The notes below the pieces were generated by a model. The model saw only the letters and a list, made by a program, of their open reading frames with translations. It searched no databases and was not told the DNA's origin. 64,000 bases of DNA. Source: Halobacillus shinanisalinarum. GTDB lineage: Bacteria > Bacillota > Bacilli > Bacillales > Halobacillaceae. The stretch's first letter is position 1. Each line of letters begins with the position of its first letter. The DNA is taken from NCBI RefSeq assembly GCF_022919835.1, contig NZ_CP095074.1:1674001-1738000 (forward strand). The letters run 5' to 3'. A program made the position numbers and the translations under genes. Shown piece by piece: positions 39,268-49,106 of this stretch.

Positions 39268-39636
39268 CTAATCTGTTGATTTGTTGAACAGGTAATCTAT
39301 TAAAATGACAATGTAGGCTGCCATTAAGCCCAATACTACTGCTAACAATTGGAAATGTTCTTCAAACTGAAGGGCGATGACTACGGCTAAAGCACCTGAA
39401 GCCAATCGTGTGAAAGTACCTATTCCTCTGATAGACTGGTTGTCTGCTGATGCCTCACCAAGTTTTTTGATTTTTCGTTGCATGAGCCAGAGGTTGTAGA
39501 AACTAAGGGAACTTCCTAGTAGAAGTCCGAGGAAAACCGGTTGCCACGGTGTGACTCCCCACCCTAAAACGAGTAAGGCTAGTAGGTAGAACATCCACTT
39601 TCGTTGACGGACTATCATGTGTTGATAATCTTTCAT
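39268..39636 (-). CDS. atpI: ATP synthase accessory protein AtpI
   Basis: 122 aa with four TM helices: WMFYLLALLVLGWGVTPW, VFLGLLLGSSLSFYNLWLM, ASGALAVVIALQF, VVLGLMAAYIVILIDYL. Helps c-ring assembly or Mg uptake in relatives. Start ATG at 39636 with AGGAG 9 nt upstream; first gene of the operon. Confidence 0.85.
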   Translation of the reverse strand: MKDYQHMIVRQRKWMFYLLALLVLGWGVTPWQPVFLGLLLGSSLSFYNLWLMQRKIKKLGEASADNQSIRGIGTFTRLASGALAVVIALQFEEHFQLLAVVLGLMAAYIVILIDYLFNKSTD

Positions 39637-39930
39637 GTGCATCGTCTCCTGTGTACGCTCGTACCAAATGAATCGTTCCGCATATACTTGCTTTCTAAGC
39701 ATAAGAAGATCTTATGTTAGAAAAAAGGGGTGTACTTGGAAAAAAGATTTGATCTATTTCCCATAAAAACACCAGCAAGTGGTCATCCCGCTAGCTGGGG
39801 TTCAAAAAGACAAATTCCACGTGTATTTGCTTATGTGAAAGGCATCACTTAGCCCCTGTATCCATGAGCTATAAAGAATAAATATCCTGTGATCCCAAGG
39901 GATGAAAACCTTATCATTCCACACTATGTA

Positions 39931-39959
39931 AGAATACAATAGGGGTCATATGATGTCAA
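39931..39959 (-). promoter_or_regulatory. Sigma-A promoter of the atp operon
   Basis: Minus strand TTGACA, exactly 17 nt, TATTCT. It leaves an untranslated leader of almost 290 nt before atpI. Confidence 0.8.
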
Positions 39960-40039
39960 TGAGTTTGCGAGCAAAAGTCCAATTACACGACACCAGTCGA
40001 TCACATTTTTGTCACAATTCACATAATCTACACAATTAT

Positions 40040-40070
40040 AAAAAACCACCCTGGCCTTTGAGCGGTTTTT
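40040..40070 (-). terminator. Terminator of the Vpr-like protease gene
   Basis: Minus-strand AAAACCGCTC and GGGTGGTTTT (two G-U pairs) with T tail. Lies beyond the palindromic repeat copy 5. Confidence 0.65.
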
Positions 40071-40085
40071 CCATATACCCCTAAT

Positions 40086-40132
40086 ACTTCCACCTCAGGT
40101 CATCCAGAATCTGGATGACCTGAGGTGGAAGT
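40086..40132. repeat. Palindromic repeat, copy 5
   Basis: ACTTCCACCTCAGGTCATCC with complementary arm and short AGAATCT loop. Lies 9 nt after the Vpr-like stop codon and before a separate terminator. The GGAAAT left flank of the other copies is missing. Confidence 0.85.
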
Positions 40133-40141
40133 TATTGTTAG

Positions 40142-42364
40142 TTATTCTTGGTTTTTAAATTGGACTGGGAAGGTGTTTGTGCTTGTTTGTTTGTCTTTTG
40201 TGACGGTGACGACGGCAATGTAGGTTCCTCCTAGTTCTTCTTTGAAACCACGGTCAACCTCACCTTCGATCATGCCTTCCTTAGGATCTTCTAATTCGAA
40301 CAATGTACCTTGGTGCAGCATCGTTCCTGCACGGTACAAGTCAACTGTAACTTGATCAGCGGCTTCTGTTAAGTGGAAGCGATAAGACAGATCTTCTGAT
40401 GTTTGCCAATCTTGATAGAGTTCAAAGCCTGACACTTTCTCGTAATCGGCACTTTCCATCATAAATAGATAGGGGATTTCATAAACCTGGTCATCGCTCT
40501 TCAAGGTGACGTATCCTTGATGGACACCCGCTTCAACGAAAGCCTTTGACACACTGAGTTCGATTGGCACCTCCACCTTCTCATTCGGCGCAAGCTTCAC
40601 CGTTTGCGGCATTGTCCACGTTACCCCATTAGGACTTTCGGGCTTAGGCACACTTATCGTCTGGCTGCGATCCCCTTTGTTGTGCAATGTCACCATAACT
40701 TTTTCCCGAAAGAAGTTATCTGTAATACGGCCAAAGTTGAGCGCACCCGGTTCAATCCAGAGCTCCGGCTGAATAGCAGCCTCGGTATCGATGTATCCGG
40801 CGCCTTGTGCAGTTGGTGGGTATGGCTGTCCTTCTTGCCGTGTTAACAGATCAGCCGTCGTCATGAGCGAATGCTTGATTTCGGCCGGCGTCCAGTCGGG
40901 ATGGGCTTCTTTGATGAGTGCAGCAACACCAGCGACATGCGGGGCAGCCATGCTCGTCCCCTGGAGAGGTTGATATCCACCCGGCACCGTACTGATAATA
41001 TGGACACCGGGCGCGAGAATGTCTGGCTTGACCGTCCAATTCGTCGTCACCGGTCCTCTTGAACTGAACGGAGCGATGCCATGGTCCATTTGCTGCGTGA
41101 TCGTTTCGAGCCACTGATTTTCCTCTACCCCATGCTCAAGCAGCCACTCCCCCTCCTCCTTAGTGACAGCTGCCACTGGAATTGGAATTTGCTTGCCATC
41201 TATCATTCCCTGAAACTGTCCTTCTTCATTGTTGTAAATGATCACCCCTACAGCACCCTGCTCATACGCGAGCCGCGCCTTGACACCGAAGGGCACAACA
41301 CCCCGCTCCATCATAACAATTTTCCCTGACGCTGGAGGAACACCATTCTCCCCTGTCCCCCCATCGATCAAGGGATATTTTTTTGAAAAATCCCAGGGTA
41401 CGGATCCCTGCAATAGCTGTACGCCGACCTTTCGATCCAGCCCCGGCAATGTAAGGACAGGCAGCGCGTCCGGAAGAGAAGCAGCCCCGACCGTAATCGC
41501 CTTCTTTGATGTGCCTGGCGAACCGACTGTCCACGAATTCGGACCCGAGTTTCCTGCTGCAACAACAACGGTCGTGCCAAGTTCAACTGCCTTGTTGACC
41601 GCTTTCGTCGTTGGCCAGTCCGGACCATTGACCGTGTTTCCGAGCGATAAGTTGATCACATCCATCCCCTCTTCAACGGCTTGTTCAATTGCGGCAATCA
41701 CCTGGACCGATGAACCTGAACCGCCTGGGCCAAGGGCACGATAGACATAAAGCTCAGCATCAGGCGCAACACCTTTCAGTTCACCATCAGCCGCGATGAT
41801 CCCAGAAACGTGTGTTCCATGCATCGTCGCTCCTTGCTGCCCCATCGTTTCCATCGGGTCCTGATCAAAATCAACGACATCGAAGCCGCCACGAAAGTTG
41901 GCTGTTAAATCCGGGTGTGTGTAATCCACCCCTGTATCAATCACCCCAACCTTGACACCTTCCCCTGTAAAAGAAGTTTGGCTTCGGACCACATCTGTCG
42001 TAAGCGATTGCTCCTTTTCAACTGATGATGTAAGGTTGGTGGTGTATGTTCGAACAGGATATTGATTGACGACCGTATCTAAACGGGCAAGCTTCTCAAG
42101 CTCCTCCGCCTCTCCCTTGATCGCTACCCCTTGAAAAATGGTCGTGTATGTTGCGACTACCTCGAGCCGCGGGAGCCTCGTTTCAATCTGACTCGCAAAT
42201 GCTTTTGGTGATTCGTCTAGTTCGACAATGATTGTGACTTCCTCTGACGGCTCCGACTGCTCTTTCAGCAGTTCAGGGCGGGTAGGCTGAACAGGATCAG
42301 CCGGATTGCTAAACCCTGTTGTCCCCAATGCCAGGAGGAGTACGAGTGCAGAAATTTTGCGCAT
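40142..42364 (-). CDS. vpr: Secreted subtilisin-family protease with PA domain, Vpr-like
   Basis: 740 aa. Signal peptide 1-18, Inhibitor_I9-type propeptide about 40-105, S8 catalytic domain with Asp in GVIDTGVDYTHPDL, His in TMHGTHVSGI, Ser in LQGTSMAAPHVAG. A protease-associated insert (about 315-440, YEQGAVGVIIYNNEEG) and a C-terminal beta-sandwich follow. Same order as B. subtilis Vpr, a minor extracellular protease. Start at 42364 with AAGGAG 8 nt upstream. Confidence 0.85.
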   Translation of the reverse strand: MRKISALVLLLALGTTGFSNPADPVQPTRPELLKEQSEPSEEVTIIVELDESPKAFASQIETRLPRLEVVATYTTIFQGVAIKGEAEELEKLARLDTVVNQYPVRTYTTNLTSSVEKEQSLTTDVVRSQTSFTGEGVKVGVIDTGVDYTHPDLTANFRGGFDVVDFDQDPMETMGQQGATMHGTHVSGIIAADGELKGVAPDAELYVYRALGPGGSGSSVQVIAAIEQAVEEGMDVINLSLGNTVNGPDWPTTKAVNKAVELGTTVVVAAGNSGPNSWTVGSPGTSKKAITVGAASLPDALPVLTLPGLDRKVGVQLLQGSVPWDFSKKYPLIDGGTGENGVPPASGKIVMMERGVVPFGVKARLAYEQGAVGVIIYNNEEGQFQGMIDGKQIPIPVAAVTKEEGEWLLEHGVEENQWLETITQQMDHGIAPFSSRGPVTTNWTVKPDILAPGVHIISTVPGGYQPLQGTSMAAPHVAGVAALIKEAHPDWTPAEIKHSLMTTADLLTRQEGQPYPPTAQGAGYIDTEAAIQPELWIEPGALNFGRITDNFFREKVMVTLHNKGDRSQTISVPKPESPNGVTWTMPQTVKLAPNEKVEVPIELSVSKAFVEAGVHQGYVTLKSDDQVYEIPYLFMMESADYEKVSGFELYQDWQTSEDLSYRFHLTEAADQVTVDLYRAGTMLHQGTLFELEDPKEGMIEGEVDRGFKEELGGTYIAVVTVTKDKQTSTNTFPVQFKNQE

Positions 42365-42480
42365 GCAAGAAGCTCCTTTTTTCCATAGTTTGTGATGAAT
42401 AGGAGTTGCTATGCATGGCGAAAATGGCCAATCCGCACGAATAAGAGTTTTTACCAAGCTTTTAAGATTTGCTGTTCGAG

Positions 42481-42616
42481 GATTCTGACCAAAATCCAAG
42501 TGATTCTATCCGTACTGTAAAGGATTCTATCTGAAATTGGAGTTATTCTGACGAAAAACTCAGGCATTCTTCCCCAAACCGCGAGGATTCTGACTAAACA
42601 AGGAAAGATTCTGACC
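42481..42616. repeat. 21-bp-period array, word GATTCT(GACC)
   Basis: GATTCT or one-base variants at 42481, 42502, 42523, 42544, 42565, 42586 and 42607: seven units at exactly 21 bp. Best-preserved units continue as GATTCTGAC. Located in the region upstream of the Vpr-like gene, downstream of mnaA. Confidence 0.85.
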
Positions 42617-42633
42617 AAACGACTTATTTCATA

Positions 42634-42674
42634 AAAAAAGGATCAAACCCGGCGAGTGGATTTGATCCTTTTTG
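42634..42674 (-). terminator. Terminator of mnaA
   Basis: AAAAAGGATCAAA and TTTGATCCTTTTT with a 13 nt loop, just after the stop codon. Confidence 0.9.
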
Positions 42675-42675
42675 A

Positions 42676-43824
42676 TTATTTCGTTTCAAAAGTACCCGGT
42701 TTATCGTCGCGATGCTTGAAAAAATAGCGAATCGCTTCGGCAATACGAGCAGATGCTTGTCCATCGCCGTAAGGGTTGGAAGCTTGCGACATCGCTTCGT
42801 GTTTGCTGTCATCGGACAGGAGCTCGTTGGCCAGGTTGAAAATATGATCTTCTTCTGTGCCGGCAAGCTTCAATGTGCCCGCTTCGATGCCTTCCGGACG
42901 TTCGGTTGTATCACGCAAGACGAGCACTGGGACACCAAGGGATGGCGCTTCTTCCTGGACTCCGCCTGAATCGGTTAAAATCAAGTGGGCGCGTGACGCG
43001 AAATTATGGAAGTCTATGACATCAAGTGGTTTAATCAGCTTGATGCGATCATCGTTTCCTAAGATTTCGTCGGCGGTTTCTTGCACGACAGGGTTTAAGT
43101 GAACGGGGTAGACCACTTGAACATCGTCATGCGTCTCCACTAAACGCTTTATCGCGCGGAACATTTGCTTCATGTTGTTGCCGAGATTTTCACGGCGATG
43201 GGCGGTCATCAACACGAGGCGCTTGTCACCTAATTGATTAAGGACTTCGTGAGTGTACTCGCTGTCGACCGTTGTCTTCAAGGCATCAATTGCGGTATTC
43301 CCTGTGACAAAAATGTTGTCTTCCCGTTTATTTTCGGCTAACAGATTGTCCCTTGATTTATTCGTCGGTGCAAAATGAAGATCGGCCATGACACCTGTTA
43401 GCTGGCGGTTCATCTCTTCCGGGAATGGTGAATATTTGTTCCACGTTCTTAATCCCGCTTCGACGTGGCCGACGGGAATTTGGTTGTAATAGGCTGCGAG
43501 TGAAGCCGAGAATGTTGTTGTTGTATCACCATGAACAAGTACAACATCCGGCTTTGTTTTCTTCATGACGTCGTCAAGCCCTTCAAGCGCTCGTGCTGTG
43601 ACAGCCGTCAGCGTTTGACGATCCTTCATTATGTTTAAATCGTAATCGGGTTCTATACTGAAAATGTTTAAAACTTGGTCAAGCATCTGTCTGTGCTGAG
43701 CTGTAACTGTGACGATGGGCTCAAATTGCTCTGACCTTTTTTTTAATTCTAAAACGAGCGGCGCCATTTTAATTGCTTCGGGGCGCGTTCCAAAGATGGT
43801 CATGACTTTCAAGCGGTTGGACAT
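42676..43824 (-). CDS. mnaA: UDP-N-acetylglucosamine 2-epimerase (non-hydrolysing)
   Basis: 382 aa, GT-B-like fold. Makes UDP-ManNAc for teichoic acid linkage units. Visible: VMTIFGTRPEAIKMAPLV, VHGDTTTTFSASLAAY, HVEAGLRTW, TDSGGVQEEAPSLGVPVLVL. GGAGG before the ATG. Lies 12 nt after upp, as one operon. Confidence 0.93.
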   Translation of the reverse strand: MSNRLKVMTIFGTRPEAIKMAPLVLELKKRSEQFEPIVTVTAQHRQMLDQVLNIFSIEPDYDLNIMKDRQTLTAVTARALEGLDDVMKKTKPDVVLVHGDTTTTFSASLAAYYNQIPVGHVEAGLRTWNKYSPFPEEMNRQLTGVMADLHFAPTNKSRDNLLAENKREDNIFVTGNTAIDALKTTVDSEYTHEVLNQLGDKRLVLMTAHRRENLGNNMKQMFRAIKRLVETHDDVQVVYPVHLNPVVQETADEILGNDDRIKLIKPLDVIDFHNFASRAHLILTDSGGVQEEAPSLGVPVLVLRDTTERPEGIEAGTLKLAGTEEDHIFNLANELLSDDSKHEAMSQASNPYGDGQASARIAEAIRYFFKHRDDKPGTFETK

Positions 43825-43836
43825 GGATGAGCCTCC

Positions 43837-44469
43837 TTACTTCGTGCCAAACAGGCGGTCACCGGCGTCACCTAAACCTGGTTCGATGTAGCCTTTTTCG
43901 TTCAAACGCTCGTCCATTGAGGCTAAATAAATGTCGACGTCCGGGTGGGCCTCTTGAACAGACTCAACGCCTTCAGGTGCAGCCACGAGGCACATCAATC
44001 GGATTTGGCGAGCGCCGCGTTTTTTCAATGATTCGATCGCTTCGTTAGCGGAACCGCCTGTTGCGAGCATCGGGTCAATAACGATCAGTTCACGTTCTTC
44101 GATATCACTTGGAAGTTTGACATAGTATTCTACCGGCTGCAGTGTTTCAGGGTCGCGGTAAAGCCCGACATGTCCTACTTTCGCTGCAGGAATCAGTTTA
44201 ATAATTCCGTCTACCATGCCTAGACCAGCACGAAGGATTGGCACTAGACCAATTTTCTTCCCTGTCAGCACCTGGGCTTTCGCACTTGATACGACCGGTG
44301 TGTCGATTTCCACTTCTTCAAGCGGCAGGTCACGAGTGATTTCAAACGCCATAAGGGCAGCGACTTCATCGACTAATTGGCGAAAGTCCTTTGTCCCTGT
44401 TTCGTTTTTGCGTATGTACGTCAATTTATGTTGAATTAATGGATGGTCTAACACATAAACTTTTCCCAT
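43837..44469 (-). CDS. upp: Uracil phosphoribosyltransferase
   Basis: 210 aa. Converts uracil and PRPP to UMP. PRPP site [20 protein letters not shown], uracil site near the C-terminus [21 protein letters not shown] before the ATG. Confidence 0.96.
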   Translation of the reverse strand: MGKVYVLDHPLIQHKLTYIRKNETGTKDFRQLVDEVAALMAFEITRDLPLEEVEIDTPVVSSAKAQVLTGKKIGLVPILRAGLGMVDGIIKLIPAAKVGHVGLYRDPETLQPVEYYVKLPSDIEERELIVIDPMLATGGSANEAIESLKKRGARQIRLMCLVAAPEGVESVQEAHPDVDIYLASMDERLNEKGYIEPGLGDAGDRLFGTK

Positions 44470-44534
44470 TGCCAGTCAACTCCTTCTCAATAATATGTAT
44501 CCTATAAATTGTACTGAAAAAAAAACGAACAAGC

Positions 44535-44705
44535 AAGTCAAGAAAAGCGAGGAGAGCGTTTAGGACCGTACGCATAAGCCAAGACGCGTCGTGACATGGG
44601 TTTCCGTTACAAACTAGATTGACTATGTCGATAGGTCCTGCATGCCGAAGTTAGACAGTCCCGAAATGTGGATATATGCAATTAATGAGAATTTCGTGCA
44701 ATTAG
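44535..44705. repeat. Degenerate intergenic repeats with a two-unit TGCAATTA array
   Basis: AGAAAAGCGAGGAGAGCG at 44539 resembles the GAAAAGCG element start; GCATAAGCCAAGACGCG follows. TGCAATTA-type words at 44677 and 44697 are 20 bp apart, matching arrays elsewhere. Confidence 0.6.
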
Positions 44706-44744
44706 TCGCTAGAATTTCCTCCGTACAACTCAACAAAGAACAAA

Positions 44745-44940
44745 ATCGCGGGGCGCCCCGGTAGACACGACAGTGGAAGTTCGGCTAAAACCGAAACGTC
44801 CTGTTTCAACGCCGAACGACCCCACGTCCTGTGGGCCACGGAGGCGATTGACTAGTCTTTCGTGTCTTACGCGTTTAAGCTGGATGTAGCTAACTTCATG
44901 TAAGCTTATCCACAGGCAAATAGTTTTATAATTTCCTGGA
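44745..44940. repeat. Intergenic repeat element, copy B (inverted)
   Basis: Reverse complement of copy A at 12634-12868 with very high identity along about 190 bp. One edge abuts the glyA terminator, as copy A abuts a terminator at 12632. Confidence 0.85.
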
Positions 44941-44948
44941 CGAAAAAG

Positions 44949-44981
44949 AAACCACTAACCCTGGGGCTAGTGGTTTTCACA
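44949..44981 (-). terminator. Terminator of glyA
   Basis: AACCACTA and TAGTGGTT around a GC-rich loop; minus-strand tail TCTTTTTCG. Confidence 0.8.
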
Positions 44982-46235
44982 TTAAGAAGTTGTCAGCAAT
45001 GTTGGATAAAGCGGGAAGCGGGCTGTCAGCTTCTGTACACGTTCAGCTACTTCCTTCAGTTTATCAGCATCTTCATGATTTTTCAGTGTGTATGCAATTT
45101 GTTCCGCGATTTCTTCCATTTCTTTTTCTTTGAAGCCGCGGCTTGTAACAGCAGCTGTACCGATACGGATTCCGCTCGTTACAAATGGGCTTTCTGGATC
45201 AAATGGAATCGCGTTTTTATTTGTCGTAAGGCCAACTTCGTCTAGTGCTTTTTCTGCTACTTTCCCTGTGAGGCCGAGGGTTTGCAGGTCGAGCAGCAAT
45301 AAGTGGTTGTCGGTGCCGCCGGATACAAGGCGAACGCCGTTTTTCTTAAGAGATTCCGCCAGCTGTTTGGCGTTGGCGATCACTTGACGGGAATATTGCT
45401 TGAATTCCGGTTCGAGTGCCTCTTTGAAAGAAACGGCTTTTGCTGCAATTACATGCATAAGTGGACCGCCCTGCATGCCCGGGAATACGGATTTGTCAAT
45501 TTTCTTAGCGAATTCTTCTTCACAAAAGATCATGCCGCCGCGTGGGCCGCGTAACGTTTTATGTGTTGTCGTCGTTACGAAATGGGCGTGCGGAACTGGA
45601 TTTGGATGCAAACCGGAAGCAACGAGTCCGGCTATGTGGGCCATATCGACTAATAAATAAGCACCAACCTCATCGGCAATTTCTCTGAATTTAGCAAAAT
45701 CAATTTCGCGTGGATAGGCACTTGCCCCAGCGACGATCAACTTGGGTTTCACTTCTTTCGCTTTTGCTAAAACGGCATCATAATCAATTTGTTCATGATC
45801 TTTTTCGACCCCATACTCTTCAAAATCGTAAAGAGTACCACTGAAGTTTACCGGGCTGCCGTGAGTGAGGTGGCCGCCGTGGTTCAAGTTCATGCCAAGT
45901 ACCTTGTCTCCAGGCTTAAGAACAGTAAAGTAAACAGCCATGTTCGCTTGGGCACCGGAGTGCGGCTGGACGTTAACATGCTCAGCACCAAATAGTTCCT
46001 TAGCACGATCTCTTGCCAGGTTCTCAACAACATCGACGTGTTCACAGCCGCCATAGTAGCGGCGCCCTGGATAACCTTCTGCATATTTGTTCGTTAAGAC
46101 TGATCCCATTGCCTCCATAACAGCTTCGGAAACGAAATTCTCAGAAGCGATCAGCTCAATATTATGGTTTTGACGATCTTTCTCATCCTTAATGGCTGCA
46201 AACACTTCTGCATCTGTTGATTTAACGTGTTCCAT
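44982..46235 (-). CDS. glyA: Serine hydroxymethyltransferase
   Basis: 417 aa PLP enzyme linking serine/glycine to folate C1 units. PLP lysine in [49 protein letters not shown]. Full length, GGGG before the ATG. In B. subtilis also between upp and ywlG. Confidence 0.97.
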   Translation of the reverse strand: MEHVKSTDAEVFAAIKDEKDRQNHNIELIASENFVSEAVMEAMGSVLTNKYAEGYPGRRYYGGCEHVDVVENLARDRAKELFGAEHVNVQPHSGAQANMAVYFTVLKPGDKVLGMNLNHGGHLTHGSPVNFSGTLYDFEEYGVEKDHEQIDYDAVLAKAKEVKPKLIVAGASAYPREIDFAKFREIADEVGAYLLVDMAHIAGLVASGLHPNPVPHAHFVTTTTHKTLRGPRGGMIFCEEEFAKKIDKSVFPGMQGGPLMHVIAAKAVSFKEALEPEFKQYSRQVIANAKQLAESLKKNGVRLVSGGTDNHLLLLDLQTLGLTGKVAEKALDEVGLTTNKNAIPFDPESPFVTSGIRIGTAAVTSRGFKEKEMEEIAEQIAYTLKNHEDADKLKEVAERVQKLTARFPLYPTLLTTS

Positions 46236-46260
46236 GATTGAATTCCCCTCTCAAATTACT

Positions 46261-46806
46261 TTACTCTTCGTAAACAGCTCGGGCCCCACCAACAAATGGC
46301 GGGCGGGTGCAAGCTACCGTGACATGTGCTTCCCCAACTACTTTTTGCTCAAGGCGAAGCGGTACAGCGATGCGCTTCAGATGCATTCCAATTAGTGTAT
46401 CTCCAATGTCTACTCCCGCATCCGCTTCAACTGCTTCAACCAAAACAGGCTCCTCCATCTGTTTATAAGCATAAGCGGCCATTGAACCACCTGCTTCTGG
46501 AACGGGAATAGCCGCTACTTCTTTGTAGTTATGCTCCTTTTGCACAGATCGTTCAATGAGGAGTGAACGATTTAGGTGTTCACAGCATTGAAATGCGATG
46601 TCAATTCCTTTTTGTTCAGTGAGCTTCTGCCATTCATTATACACAACTTCGGCAATTGCTTCACTGCCTGAAGTGCCTATTCTTTCCCCAGCTATTTCGC
46701 TAGTCGAGCATCCAATGACAAGCAGACCGTTTTTAATATGGCCGCTTTCCAACAACTGTCTGACAACGGAAGCTACCTCCTGTTGAATGGCTTGTACATC
46801 AGTCAT
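46261..46806 (-). CDS. ywlG: YwlG family (TIGR01440) protein
   Basis: 181 aa. LLVIGCSTSEIAGERIGTSG, CCEHLNRSLLIER and VAIPVPEAGGSMAAYAYKQM are typical of this uncharacterised family. Cytoplasmic. AGGAGATGG before the ATG; lies 25 nt upstream of glyA and probably co-transcribed. Confidence 0.88.
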   Translation of the reverse strand: MTDVQAIQQEVASVVRQLLESGHIKNGLLVIGCSTSEIAGERIGTSGSEAIAEVVYNEWQKLTEQKGIDIAFQCCEHLNRSLLIERSVQKEHNYKEVAAIPVPEAGGSMAAYAYKQMEEPVLVEAVEADAGVDIGDTLIGMHLKRIAVPLRLEQKVVGEAHVTVACTRPPFVGGARAVYEE

Positions 46807-47287
46807 ATGCCCATCTCCTTTTTTTGTGGCTAAAGCTATTTTTTAAAAAAGAGAAGCACTCTAACTTCTCCAAAATATTTTATCTACACGGTCATTCTAT
46901 CATATTTTTCAAAATTCTTCGTTGGGTATGTATGCCCAAAAATAGGAGACGAGCTTAGCAGCAAAGATTGGTCTCTTCTCTATCTAATCGCTCACTTGAT
47001 ACGCTCGAAAATTTTAGTGCATTCTTAGAAGCACAGCTACTTCTTTTCACCGCGGGAATTTTAACTGGACCGCGGTAATCGAAAAACGGCCGCGGAAACT
47101 AAAAATTAGCCGCGAAAGATGTAAGGATGAAAATTATCTGAATCTCTTTCGATCTAAATGTCCCTCTACGCTTTTCGTCTGTCCAGCTCCAAAGAAAAGA
47201 CCTTCGCGACATAAGCAATCTGGCTCCGTGAAGAAGATCACTTCACTATGCCATCTTGATTTTGCGTTTCAGGTCTAAACGCCCCTT
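46807..47287. other. Repeat-bearing intergenic region between ywlG and rpiB
   Basis: 480 bp without a gene. Contains the CCGCGG array at 47050-47115 and a GAAAAGCG-type repeat at 47168-47297 that extends into the end of rpiB. The ywlG-glyA promoter should lie near the ywlG start; no strong match was found. Confidence 0.5.
47050..47115. repeat. 20-bp-period array, word CCGCGG
   Basis: CCGCGG at 47050, 47070, 47090 and CCGCGA at 47110: four units at exactly 20 bp with AT-rich spacers. Confidence 0.8.
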
Positions 47288-47297
47288 CTACGCTTTT
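47168..47297. repeat. GAAAAGCG-type intergenic repeat overlapping the rpiB stop
   Basis: Same unit as 58576-58943 (ACCTTCGCGACATAAGC, CTCCGTGAAGAAGATCACTT, GCGTTTCAGGTCTAAACGCC). Its right end CTACGCTTTTCTT supplies the last codons and the stop codon of rpiB. Confidence 0.75.
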
Positions 47298-47734
47298 CTT
47301 CCTTCATACTCTGTAATCTTCCCTACTCGCTTTTCATGACGGCCAGCTTCGTAATCGGTTTCAAGCCACGTACGGGCAATTTCCTTAGCGAGCCCTGGTC
47401 CTATGACACGTTCCCCCATGCAGAGGACATTGGAGTTGTTGTGCTCACGAGTGGCTTTTGCTGTGAACAGGTCATGGACGAGGGCAGCGCGAATGCCGTT
47501 GACTTTATTGGCTGAAATGGACATGCCGATACCTGTCCCACAAATCAGAATCCCTCTATCAAATTCCCCGCTGGCAACACGTTCTGCGGCTGGAATGGCG
47601 TAATCCGGGAAGTCCACAGATGTTTCGCAGTCACAGCCGATATCTTCAAATTCTATATGTAATTCATCTAATACCTCAGCTACTTCGCGGCGTAGATTCA
47701 CGCCACCATGATCGGATGCTATAATCACTTTCAT
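47288..47734 (-). CDS. rpiB: Ribose-5-phosphate isomerase B
   Basis: 148 aa. IIASDHGGVNLRREVAEVL, catalytic Cys region GILICGTGIGMSISANKV, and CMGERVIGPGLAKEI. Interconverts ribose-5-P and ribulose-5-P. The last residues GRKA and the stop lie within an intergenic repeat element. Confidence 0.93.
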   Translation of the reverse strand: MKVIIASDHGGVNLRREVAEVLDELHIEFEDIGCDCETSVDFPDYAIPAAERVASGEFDRGILICGTGIGMSISANKVNGIRAALVHDLFTAKATREHNNSNVLCMGERVIGPGLAKEIARTWLETDYEAGRHEKRVGKITEYEGRKA

Positions 47735-47830
47735 TGGATCGACACTCTCCTCAATCTTGTTATTTGTTTATTCTACCGCAGTTGACGGGGCAAGAAAACC
47801 CTCTGCAGGAGATCTTAATCAATCGTTTGA

Positions 47831-48442
47831 TTAATTGTTTTTGTTGGATAGTTTTTTCAACAGAAGGTCGATATGCTCATTGAGTTCATCACGTGTCTCC
47901 CTATATACTTGGACACTTTTGCCGTAAGGGTCTGTGATGTTTAAGCTTGGAATTTCGGCTTCCAGTTGTTGAATCACTTTTATTTCATTTGAAAGTTCTT
48001 TACGAAGGCGTTTTTCAACTTCAGCTTCGGTCAGGTCTTCTTCCATATTACTTAAATGAAAGATCCGTTTTTCCTCAAAAGAGGTATAAAGGTTCTTGAG
48101 CTGCTGCCAGTGCTCCTCATCGATGAGAACGTATTCTTTTAAGGTATAAAATTTAGTTTGCTCCTCAGGGTACTGCAATGCCAGTGTTTGTTTATGTTTA
48201 TCGGTCATCGTTAATACGACGTCCGCCCATTTGAGAAGGTCCTCGTTAACTGAGGTTGAAGAATGATTGAAGGAAAGTCCCATTTCACTTAACACATGGT
48301 CTGTTCCTTCTGATAATGGTTGTCCGTCTCCTGCAAAAATTCCTGCTGAACGAACGTCAATGTCATTATTTTTAAACTTTAAAAGAGCCTCAGCCATAGG
48401 GCTGCGGCAAGTATTCCCTGTGCATACAAATAAAAGGTTCAT
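47831..48442 (-). CDS. ywlE: Low-molecular-weight protein (arginine) phosphatase YwlE with insert
   Basis: 203 aa versus about 150 in B. subtilis. P-loop FVCTGNTCRSPMAEA with nucleophile Cys7 and Thr11, the residue linked to phospho-arginine specificity; general acid Asp171 in DPYGKSVQVYRETRDEL. Residues about 106-165 are an extra, charged helical insert between LKEYV and DPYG. YwlE counteracts McsB protein-arginine kinase in relatives. Confidence 0.85.
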   Translation of the reverse strand: MNLLFVCTGNTCRSPMAEALLKFKNNDIDVRSAGIFAGDGQPLSEGTDHVLSEMGLSFNHSSTSVNEDLLKWADVVLTMTDKHKQTLALQYPEEQTKFYTLKEYVLIDEEHWQQLKNLYTSFEEKRIFHLSNMEEDLTEAEVEKRLRKELSNEIKVIQQLEAEIPSLNITDPYGKSVQVYRETRDELNEHIDLLLKKLSNKNN

Positions 48443-48511
48443 GTCGATTCACTGCTCCTCACCTGAGGCGTTTTTATTTATCATATCACATTTATTTCGG
48501 AAAAAAATAGT

Positions 48512-49054
48512 TTAGAAAATGGCGTAAAGGCCAAGCGCACACAGTATGCTCCCACCTAGCAATTCACTATATGTTCCCAGCAGCCCGCTTGCTCGTCTGC
48601 CTATGATAAAACCTGCCCATGTAAGCACAGTGCTAGCAAGTCCAAAAGACAGGATCGAAATGATAATGGCTGTATCGTTAAGACCGAGGCTGAACCCCAC
48701 AGGAAAACTGTCAATGCTTACACTTACAGCAAATATCCACAGACCGGCGCCGACGATTGTATGGGCGGCGGATCGTTTTTCCGCAAAGGATGCAAAAATG
48801 GTGTATAAACCAAGTCCGAGCAATAAGAAACCCCCTGCCACCGAGGCCCACGTGCTAGCACTAGCCGAAAGCCAGATGCCTAGAACCATTCCAAGGCCGG
48901 GCATAAGCATATGAAAAATTCCAACGACGATGCCCGCAAAGAAAGCGTGTTTTAGCCTTACTGCCTGCATGCCCATTCCAAGAGATACAGAAAAAGCATC
49001 CATGCCAAGTGCAAACGAAAGCAACATTAACGACGCCACGTGTTCAACCATCAT
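48512..49054 (-). CDS. mntP: Manganese efflux pump MntP
   Basis: 180 aa, six TM helices in two pseudo-repeats, each with a charged motif: LSFALGMDAFSVSLGMGM and VSIDSFPVGFSLGL. Corresponds to B. subtilis YwlD by position. No Mn-responsive riboswitch is visible in the short upstream gap. Confidence 0.9.
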   Translation of the reverse strand: MMVEHVASLMLLSFALGMDAFSVSLGMGMQAVRLKHAFFAGIVVGIFHMLMPGLGMVLGIWLSASASTWASVAGGFLLLGLGLYTIFASFAEKRSAAHTIVGAGLWIFAVSVSIDSFPVGFSLGLNDTAIIISILSFGLASTVLTWAGFIIGRRASGLLGTYSELLGGSILCALGLYAIF

Positions 49055-49106
49055 GAGAAAGCCCCCCTCCGGACATGCTATGCGGAATATGGGGCAAGTA
49101 TGTTTG

